A stretch of 64,000 nucleotides of DNA. Source: Emydura subglobosa (lineage: Eukaryota > Chordata > Testudines > Chelidae). Positions 58,017-64,000 of this stretch are shown one piece after another. Positions within the stretch are counted from its first letter, which is position 1; every line of letters begins with the position of its first letter. A model generated the notes under the pieces. That model worked only from the letters and a program-made list of their open reading frames with translations. It searched no databases and was not told where the DNA came from. The DNA is taken from contig ML679941.1 of the NCBI GenBank assembly GCA_007922225.1, forward strand, positions 53,820,235 to 53,884,234. Reading direction: 5' to 3'. A program made the translations under genes and the position numbers.

Positions 58017-58316
58017 TTACTCCTGGAACAGATTATTTATGTGCAGAGGTATGCTCCGAGAATCATCCATTGATATCTCAAGGAAACTTTTATGTCGGTA
58101 ATCTGTTATCCTTTGCACAAGGTTTCGGGGGAGGGTAGCCTTGTTCCTTCCTCTCCGGTAGGATACTTTGCCGCGCCACGCTGCAATCAAGGGAGCTGGA
58201 ATCATGGCGAAACACAGCATAGCGGCATAAGGGCCAGGCTGGTACCCCGCTGCGTGCAGCAAATCTTCCCTTTCCTCGTGCATTACCCTCAGGAGACTGA
58301 TATCACTCATGGTCAC
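58017..58316 (-). CDS. Unrecognised 99-aa antisense ORF in the Harbinger intron (copy A)
   Basis: A minus-strand frame from ATG 58316 to a TAA at 58017-58019 lies entirely inside the intron of the Myb-like gene. I do not recognise the protein family. It contains 'DISLLRVMHEEREDLL', 'AGYQPGPYAA', 'WRGKVSYRRGRNKATLPR' and 'SFLEISMDDSR', and ends 'HINNLFQE'. Copy B has a homologous frame in the same place. Over 74 ungapped codons about 58% of residues agree, and nucleotide differences are concentrated at third positions (41 third, 19 first, 13 second). The plus strand in the matching frame has stops in both copies, one of them shared, so the minus strand is the coding one. Just upstream of the ATG, 'ctgtcttccctag' is an acceptor-like site with the frame open through it, so it may be a terminal exon. 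AATAAA on this strand lies at 57933-57938, about 80 bp after the stop. Confidence 0.7.
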   Translation of the reverse strand: MTMSDISLLRVMHEEREDLLHAAGYQPGPYAAMLCFAMIPAPLIAAWRGKVSYRRGRNKATLPRNLVQRITDYRHKSFLEISMDDSRSIPLHINNLFQE

Positions 58317-58700
58317 CTAGGGAAGACAGTATATGTTTAAAGTACCCGAGCTATACAGCCAATACCTGTACCTCTCTATTCCCATTGTATTGTCCTATGG
58401 AGTTACTTTAATTATTTTGCCTTGGTTTCTGATGAGACTATTAACTGCCCCACACTGTCCTCAGATCCCCTATGGCCACCTCGGGACAAAATGGTCGTCT
58501 TAATTATACTGTGCTGCCCAGGCAGCCCTCTCAGACAGCGCATTTGAAATTAACTTTTTAGAGATCTTTGATCCTCTCTCTAGCAGAGTAAAGTGCCCCT
58601 GGCTTACCATCTCTGTAACAGCGCAGCGAGCCGACCCTTCTGAGATGTTCGGAATGGAATGAGGGTCTGGCTTAGCCTTGTGCACAGTAAGGGGAGTAGT

Positions 58701-59330
58701 TGGGGGGAAGGGGAAAGAGGACGTTGCCCCCCAAACTGCAAGCTTCAGGCAGGTGTGGAATTTGCCCCCCTGCATGTGAGGCCCCAGTGGTCTGACTGGA
58801 GCTGCCCTCCCAAATATAGACATCAAACTACACCTATGATCCCCAGCACCACCCCTCCCCGGCTTCGGGTCCAGCGCTCGGGGTTTAAAAGGCCTTGGGC
58901 TGACTGTGTGTGTGTGGGGAGGGGGGTGGGTTGACCACAGAGCCCTGGGAGGTCACCCACATCATCCACCTGTAAAGCCGGCCCTGCCCGGCACTGGTGA
59001 CCCCCAAGCCCTTCCCTCGAGTCGTTCCCAGGCAGGGGGTGCCTGTGAGGCACATGAGGTTGCTGGGTGGGTGACTGGGGCAAGGCTGCCAGGTGACCAT
59101 CTCAAGGCATTGCTGAGGTGGAGGGTGTTGGTGGGGGCTGGCTGTGGCACCTGCCTGGCCCCTTCGCCCTCTCATTGGCCATGGTCCCTGCTGAGGCAAG
59201 GGGCTTCACATGCCCCATGGGACCCCTTTCCCTGGTGGATGTGTATTAATAGTGGGCCACAGTGCCTGTTGCAGCTGCACAGGTGGGCCTCAGGGAAAAA
59301 AGTTTGGGACCCCTGGTACAGAGGATGTGT
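58701..59330. repeat. GC-rich block, possible MITE
   Basis: The right end 'aaaagtttgggacccctggt' resembles the terminus of hAT MITEs. I found no matching left end or 8-bp duplication. ORFs of 60-144 codons on both strands are by-products of composition. It begins where copy A of Harbinger stops, so it may have replaced its 3' part. Confidence 0.4.
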
Positions 59331-60399
59331 TGAATATTAATTATTATTATTTATTATTTATTGAATGTGTTCACTGTACAATGATCCTCCATTGTGCCTG
59401 TTGCTTCTAATGTTATGATATATCCCTTTTGATGGACTTAAATTTTCATCAACCCTCTAAACCTAAGGGTTGACCCACAATAATTGCTAGATATACATCT
59501 TAATTGAGTACTTTAGGTCACACAGTCTGTGCAGACTTTAGTGACCTGATACAACTAAGCTCTCAATAGGACTGCTGTATTTGTACTTCACATTTTCTCT
59601 TTTTTCTTACAAAATAAAAATTAAATAATAAAAAAGCATTGGTAATATATAGGGAAAATACAAGAAAACACAATGAAATGCAAACAAGTACAACTATGTT
59701 GAAACCTTGATTCACCACCAGGGGGCAGAGTGTACAAATAAATGGCAAACAATGACACTTTTCTAAGTTTTTCTAATGAAGACAAATAATCTCTTTAAGT
59801 AACTACTTTGTTATATTGATTTGTTCAAGTCATAAAATAAGTTTAGGACACTGTGGAATTATTCTGTTTCCACCAGTTTTACTCTGGATATTTTGATTTT
59901 GAAAGGAGCATTGGGAAAATTTGTATACCACAGCAGGGAAATGCTCAAAAGTAAACTGATTTATTCAAGATCAACGATACCGTCAAATGATATTGTACTG
60001 GTCATTTTGCATGTCCTATCTATTTTAGGCATATATATGGCCCCAATCACAATACTATGTGAGTGCCTTGCAATCCAATGTATTTGTCAAACTGGGCAAA
60101 ACTCAGAATTTCCAGTTTGTGGGAAACTTCAATATTTCAATACAATCATAAACAAATCATTTTTAAATTTTCTACAAAATGGAATTTAAGAAAAACATGT
60201 TTCATAAAATTTGTTTTGGAATTTCAAAATTTTGTGTCAGAATTTTGAAATTCCATTTAAATTTTTTTCATTTATATGCTTATTTTTACGTTATATGACA
60301 TGTCAGTAGTAGTAGTGCATACTGATGTGATAATATGACAAAATATAATAGCTGAAATATTCTTTTTTATTTTTAAAATCATAATGGGTCGCAGCTACT
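59331..60399. other. AT-rich unrecognised sequence
   Basis: No gene is visible. It contains an ATT/TTA-rich run at 59337-59362 and the predicted CTCF site at 59715-59728. Confidence 0.45.
59715..59728 (+). promoter_or_regulatory. Predicted CTCF-binding site
   Basis: CCACCAGGGGGCAG fits the vertebrate CTCF core consensus (CCASYAGRKGGCRS) at all 14 positions, on the plus strand. It stands in AT-rich DNA without other GC-rich sequence around it. CTCF sites mark loop anchors and insulators. Occupancy cannot be judged from sequence. Confidence 0.6.
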
Positions 60400-60937
60400 T
60401 AGAGCTGGTTGAAACATCAAAGTGTCTGCTGTTTGCGTTGTAATGAAATGATTTGGCACTTTGACACAAACCATTCTGCGTATTGTAACACAAACTGTTT
60501 AATTACAACACAAGCAGGAGACACTTGGATCTAGAAGAGAAGATAACACGTTGCAATCAGTACTAAAATAACAGCTATCCTAAATGATTTTAAAAATAAC
60601 AAAATAAAAATGATGGACTATTTCAGTTATTATCTTATGTCATGTCAGGATGTATTATGTAGTACTATTACTGATGTGTCATGAAATAATGTGTAATCAA
60701 TACAAATAGTATGAAAATGAAAAAATCCCATAACAAAATAAAATGCAAAGCAAAATTTTGATATTTTGACACAATTCCAAAATTTTCCTGAACTAACAAT
60801 TTTTGTTCCTAATTTTTTTTTCCAGTGGAATTTGGCAAAATCAATATGAAGTCATGAAAAAAAATGTTATTGTTGAAATAGCTTTTTCTGATAAAAAACT
60901 GTTTTGACAAAAAAATTCTAACCAGCTGTATGTGCTC
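60400..60937. mobile_element. AT-rich MITE-like element
   Basis: The ends 'agagctggttgaaac' and, at the right, 'ttctaaccagctgta' are inverted. The interior is dominated by 'aaaatt', 'gaaatt' and 'caaaat' strings as in 5725-6110 and 29555-29900. The target duplication is not clear. Confidence 0.5.
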
Positions 60938-60959
60938 AAAATATCACTAGGTGGTGGGG

Positions 60960-61372
60960 CAGAATTAGCCCCATTTTCTCAGATGGGTAACTGAGGCACA
61001 GAGGGCCAGATTTTGAAAGTATTTAGATGCCTACTGATGCAAATAGGTGCCTAGTAAGATTGTCAAAAAGATCTAAGTGTCTTAACTCCTAATTTAGGAG
61101 ACTAAGTCTCATTGACTTCCATTGAGACTAAGCCACTTAGAGCCAGATCCAAAAAGAGATTTAGGTGTTGTGAACACTCTGTATCACAACACCTAACTTT
61201 TAGGTGCCTAAAAAATCACAGGAACAACACTGCGATCCACAAAGCCTGAGTTAGGTACCTAGGCTTCCTGTACAATGAATGGAGAGAGAGACAGGTGCAA
61301 AAGAATGCAATCCACAGAAGCCAGCACACTAGGTGTGGAGTCGCCTAAACTAGCCAATGGGTAAGGATAAGA
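60960..61372 (+). repeat. MIR-like end plus old palindromic repeat
   Basis: 60960-61005 ('attttctcagatgggtaact' plus 'gaggcacagagggcc') matches the reverse complement of a MIR-type SINE. 61006-61260 continues with an old repeat with inverted blocks such as 'taggtgttgtgaacac' against 'tatcacaacacctaac'. Confidence 0.5.
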
Positions 61373-61770
61373 TTATGTCATGGAGGATCCACAGAAGTCA
61401 TGAATTCCATGACTTTCAGAGATCTCCGTGATATTTTCTGCTTTAGCCCTGGAGTAGCGGGGCCGGAGATGTCAGCTGGCAGGGGCCCCGAACCTGGTGC
61501 TGTGGCAGGGGCTCCGGAGTTGTCAGCCTCTGCCAACAGCAAGGTACTTGGAGCACCAAGCCACCCCCAGAACTCCAAGTTAATGCAGGTGGTGTGGGAC
61601 CCAGAGCTTCAAGCTCCCAGCCCTGGGGCAGTCATCTCCCACAGGCAGCCCCATAGCTCTGACCCACCGTCCCACAGCTCGCAGTCCCCACGGGCAGCAG
61701 GGGGAAATGAAGCTCCAAGCCACTGTGGGCAGCAGAGGCCTCTGAGCCACTGGGGCTACAGTGGGGGCCC
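61373..61770. repeat. GC-rich repeat that replaces the start of Harbinger copy B
   Basis: The text 'gaagtcatgaattccatgac' and 'tttcagagatctccgtgata' belongs to a repeat family with GC-rich interior. It ends about where homology to the Myb-like exon begins, so it appears to have displaced the first part of that exon. ORFs here are compositional. Confidence 0.5.
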
Positions 61771-61772
61771 TG

Positions 61773-62162
61773 GCATGGAGGAGAAGAGCTACAAGAGGGA
61801 CCAGCAGCAGTGCCATGTGTAAGCGAAGGAGCTGCAGTAGGTGTGCAAGGGAGGAAAGGGAGGCTAACAATCGCTCTGGTGCAGAGCTGCAGACCTGCCA
61901 CTTTCACAAAGAGCTGCAAGCTATCTTTGAACAAGAACTCATCACCACCCCCAAGCGCCCCATCGATACTTCAGGGGAGCATGAGTCCAGGCCCCTGCTG
62001 TGAGCAATGAGGCGGAGATGGAATACCAGGAGGTGTATAGGGGACAGGCAACTGGTGGATCCAATGGTGCAGCAAGCCAGGACCTGTTTTTGACTCCTGG
62101 GCAATCTAGCCAGTCCCTACAATCCAGCATGGATGAGCCTGCTACAGGGGAAGTAATCTCTG
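61773..62162 (+). pseudogene. Harbinger Myb/SANT-like exon 1 (copy B), broken
   Basis: Homology to copy A starts inside the domain, at the equivalent of 'GMLEKGHNRDAQQCRV' (here 'GMEEKSYKRDQQQCHV'). Stops follow at once (TAA after 'QCHV', then TAG), and small indels change frame before 'GAELQTCHFHKELQAIFEQE'. The linker then stays open: 'EYQEVYRGQATGG' and 'ASQDLFLTPGQSSQSLQSSM'. The exon ends at a GTAAGC donor at 62163, phase 1. The N-terminal half of the DNA-binding domain is missing, so the protein could not work. Confidence 0.82.
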
Positions 62163-62168
62163 GTAAGC
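62163..62168 (+). promoter_or_regulatory. Splice donor of Myb-like exon 1 (copy B)
   Basis: GTAAGC after 'gtaatctctg', phase 1. It pairs in phase with the acceptor at 62911-62916. Confidence 0.7.
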
Positions 62169-62316
62169 ATGCAGTTTGCTTTGAAATTGCAGGGGTGGAA
62201 TCCCCAAAGTAGCAGGACACATCTGTTGATTTATGCTTCTTTTACTTATGCTAGAAGAGATAATGAAATAACCCACAGAGGTAGTGTCACTGTCTGCTTC
62301 TCATTCCTCTGTAGAG

Positions 62317-62640
62317 TTAGGCAGAGGGGGCCACACGGAACAGTTTGTTTATGTGCACCAGGATGTCCCATAAATCCTCAGTAGAGCTTTCGAGGAAACT
62401 TTCCTGGAAGTTGTGTGCAATCCTTTGCTGTAGCTTTCTGGGGAGGGCTGCTTTATTTCTTCCACTGCTGTAGGACACTTTCCCAAGCCAGTCAGCAATT
62501 ACTTCAGCAGGCACCATTGCAACACTCAAATTAGCAGCATATGGCCCCGGTCTGCAGCCAGACACCTGCAGGAGCTGTTCCCTTTCATTTCCTCTCCCTC
62601 CATTACCCTCAGGAGTAAGATATCAGCTACAATCATCACT
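62317..62640 (-). pseudogene. Antisense ORF homologue in the Harbinger intron (copy B), one frameshift
   Basis: The minus-strand open frame at 62565-62317 is homologous to the copy A antisense ORF. Shared blocks are 'RPGPYAA', 'GKVSY..GRNKAALPR' and 'ESFLESSTED', ending 'HINKLF'. Homology continues upstream to 62640 ('DILLLRVM' matching 'DISLLRVM' in copy A), but a small indel near 62590-62600 breaks the frame. An ATG stands at the position matching copy A's start. 'ccattgtccatag' before it is an acceptor-like site, again as in copy A. Differences between the copies follow a third-position pattern. I know no family with this sequence. Confidence 0.65.
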
Positions 62641-62916
62641 GCCTATGGACAATGGTGCCAGTGTTCAGGTCAGTTGCCCTATACACATATACGTATGCTC
62701 GTGAGCTATTTCCCCTTTATTTTCCCAACTCCCTTCCCCACAGACCGTACTCGCCATGGCTGGGACTGCTGCCATGCTCTATGAATGCCAAGGACAAGTG
62801 AGACTATGGTGCTTACAACTTGTGTGGATCAAGGGGACTGAGCTCATTATAGCATGTCTCCATTTATCTCATGAATACCCGCACAATAGTACCTCTGTGC
62901 ATTGTATCTGTTGCAG

Positions 62917-63269
62917 TTGGAAATGTGGCCTTGAGGGTCCTTCCAGCCACACCAGCAGAGCAGCTCAGCCAGATAAGGAGGAGAAGGAAGAGGACAGAGG
63001 ATGACATGTTCCAAGAAATCCTGAAAGCCTCTGCTGATTTGAATACCAAGCACAGGGCTTGGAGCATCACCCTTGCAGACAGCATGGCTAGGGATAGAGC
63101 AGAGAGGAGAAAGGCACAGGAAAAGGAGAGGGACATGCAGCAGGAGATGCTAGTGCTTCACAAGCAGCAAACAGACATGCTTCAGACTCTTGTTGACCTT
63201 CAGGTTCAACAGTCCCATGCTTGCCTCCCTCTGCAACCCATAGTGAACTGCTTTCTGGGACCTCCCTAA
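62917..63269 (+). CDS. Harbinger Myb-like gene, exon 2 (copy B), coiled-coil part
   Basis: The acceptor 'gtatctgttgcag' ends at 62916. Joining in phase 1 to the donor at 62163 gives an open frame starting 'VGNVALRVLPATPAEQLSQI', then 'RRRRKRTEDDMFQEILKAS', 'RDRAERRKAQEKERDMQQEM' and 'LHKQQTDMLQTLVDLQVQQS'. The basic patch RRRRKR could be a nuclear localisation signal. The Arg/Glu/Gln-rich heptad-like stretch predicts a coiled coil, possibly for contact with the transposase. The frame ends at 63267-63269, earlier than the longer Pro/Ser-rich tail I would expect. Text resembling that tail continues past the stop, so a frameshift is likely. Because exon 1 is broken, the gene as a whole is a pseudogene. 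Confidence 0.78.
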
Positions 63270-63475
63270 ATCCCCACACACACATTTCACGTGGCATCTG
63301 GGGCTGCTGTACTACCCCTTCCACTCTGCCTCAGAGGAGAGTACAGACAATCACAGCTCCATGTACACTGACCTGTGGAAGACATGCAAAACTGTCCTCT
63401 CCTCTTCAAAAGTTCTTTTCCCATTATTTACTAAGTTTTATTCAGTTATAAATGTGTCTGTTTGCATTGGTATGG

Positions 63476-63481
63476 AATAAA
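63476..63481 (+). terminator. Poly(A) signal of the Myb-like gene (copy B)
   Basis: AATAAA on the plus strand, about 200 bp after the exon 2 stop. Confidence 0.7.
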
Positions 63482-63508
63482 AGTCTATTTTTGGAAATTG
63501 AATGAATC

Positions 63509-63514
63509 TTTATT
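63509..63514 (-). terminator. Poly(A) signal of the transposase gene (copy B)
   Basis: AATAAA on the minus strand, about 150 bp after the transposase stop. It lies only 27 bp from the plus-strand signal, so the two transcripts of the element end almost at the same point. Confidence 0.7.
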
Positions 63515-63665
63515 AGTTCACAACATATGCCAGCTGGGGCTGACATCATTCACAGATAATAGTAATAGATTCATTTGCAAAGTTATATTACTATACACAC
63601 AGAACTCATTACAAGGTTCATATTGGGATCCAAATGCCAGGTGCCACAAACTACAGCAACACACA

Positions 63666-64000
63666 TTACTGTGACTCACTATTGAAATGGTCTTTCAAAG
63701 ACTCACTGAGCCAAATAGCTCCATGTTCAGCTCTTCTTATAGCCTGGGTATCCGGCTGATCAAAATCAGCAGACAGCCATTCCACCTCTGCCATCCACCC
63801 TGGCAAAAACTTTTCCCCTTTGCTTCACAGATATTATGCAGGACCCAGCAGACAGCTATAATCATTGGGATATTTTTTCATTGAGGTCCAATCTCATGAG
63901 TAGTCAGTGCCAGCGATCTTCGAAACGACCAAAGGCACATTCAACTGTCATTCTGCATCTGCTCAGCCTGTAGTTGAAGCACTCCTTGGTGTTGTTGAGG
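63666..64000 (-). pseudogene. HARBI1-like transposase, C-terminal part (runs off the window)
   Basis: From the window edge the minus strand encodes 'LNNTKECFNYRLSRCRMTVE' followed by 'CAFGRFEDRW'. This is the hallmark block of Harbinger DDE transposases that carries the catalytic Glu ('TVE-C-AFGR', codon 63940-63942). A TGA replaces the next codon, and an indel in the GAAAAAATA run near 63880 changes frame. The second frame then reads 'IIAVCWVLHNICEAKG', 'ADFDQPDTQAIRRAEHG' and 'LSESLKDHFNS', the usual C-terminus, stopping at 63666-63668. Its product would cut and join the transposon ends with help from the Myb-like protein. The two Asp residues lie outside the window. This copy is inactive. 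Confidence 0.88.

Larger units (their letters stand above)
57080..58700 (+). mobile_element. Harbinger-type transposon, copy A (3' part missing)
   Basis: The left part begins with 'gcctgcgtctacactggcac' type terminal sequence. It is followed by a leader, the Myb/SANT-like exon 1 (57404-57926) and most of the intron with the antisense ORF (58017-58316). Intron homology to copy B fades after about 58320, and neither exon 2 nor the transposase is found, so the right part is lost. Ends are approximate, and no 3-bp Harbinger target duplication could be assigned. Confidence 0.75.
61771..64000 (+). mobile_element. Harbinger-type transposon, copy B (runs off the window)
   Basis: On the plus strand are a broken Myb/SANT-like exon 1 (61773-62162), an intron with an antisense ORF (62317-62640), exon 2 (62917-63269) and a poly(A) signal. 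On the minus strand the C-terminal part of the transposase enters from beyond 64000 and ends at 63666. The two genes converge, the layout expected for a two-gene Harbinger element. Reading frames are damaged. Confidence 0.85.

Noticed and set aside
1..64000. CRISPR array, rRNA, bacterial operon or provirus
   Set aside because: There are no regularly spaced direct repeats, no rRNA text, no prokaryotic gene density and no envelope-bearing retrovirus. The window is eukaryotic repeat-rich DNA throughout.

Overview
This window reads as vertebrate nuclear DNA from a non-avian reptile, most likely a turtle, with a crocodilian as the alternative. The reasons are the abundant CR1 LINE 3' ends with the typical octamer-like tail, old MIR/CORE-SINE copies, many short foldback and hAT-type MITEs, Harbinger copies with a Myb/SANT-like second gene, and Ty3/gypsy elements. 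I found no convincing host exon. It looks like an intergenic or intronic stretch built from nested mobile elements, and every recognisable coding sequence belongs to one of them.

Layout. 1-8 kb is mostly unrecognised AT-rich DNA with small repeat fragments. 8.2-21.1 kb holds three CR1 3' ends (8.2, 17.0 and 18.7-20.0 kb), a CORE-SINE, a 356-bp foldback element with 169-bp arms (12.8 kb), a perfect 22-bp hairpin (14.2 kb) and a second foldback MITE (20.8 kb). The CR1 at 18.7-20.0 kb is split by a hAT MITE with a perfect 8-bp target duplication. 22.7-26.6 kb has another hAT MITE, a solo LTR of a sushi-like gypsy that itself carries half a foldback MITE, and a degenerate Harbinger Myb-like fragment. 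27-36 kb is AT-rich with a LINE RT scrap and a reverse-strand CR1 end. 36.3-40.8 kb has an LTR with a TATA box and an internal minisatellite, a hAT MITE with a perfect duplication, and a foldback MITE. 41.0-45.1 kb is a + strand Ty3/gypsy element with a SCAN-like capsid remnant, RT, RNase H, integrase and 3' LTR. 45.9-50.0 kb is a - strand sushi/chromovirus-type gypsy. 51.8-56.9 kb has a further hAT MITE, CR1-like ends and a purine-rich tract.

The most interesting part is 57.0-64.0 kb, with two copies (A and B) of a Harbinger-type DNA transposon. Copy A keeps an intact Myb/SANT-like first exon of 174 codons with a good splice donor. Copy B keeps a broken exon 1, a second coiled-coil-like exon, a poly(A) signal, and, converging from the other strand, the C-terminal end of a HARBI1-like transposase with its own poly(A) signal. 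Inside the Myb-gene intron of both copies, on the opposite strand, lies a homologous open reading frame. Over 74 aligned codons its differences fall 41:13:19 at codon positions 3:2:1, which is the signature of protein-coding constraint. I do not recognise this antisense protein; it is the best candidate here for an undescribed component.

All alignments were done by eye. Element boundaries without a stated target duplication are approximate, and repeat family names rest on recognition of motifs, not on a search.
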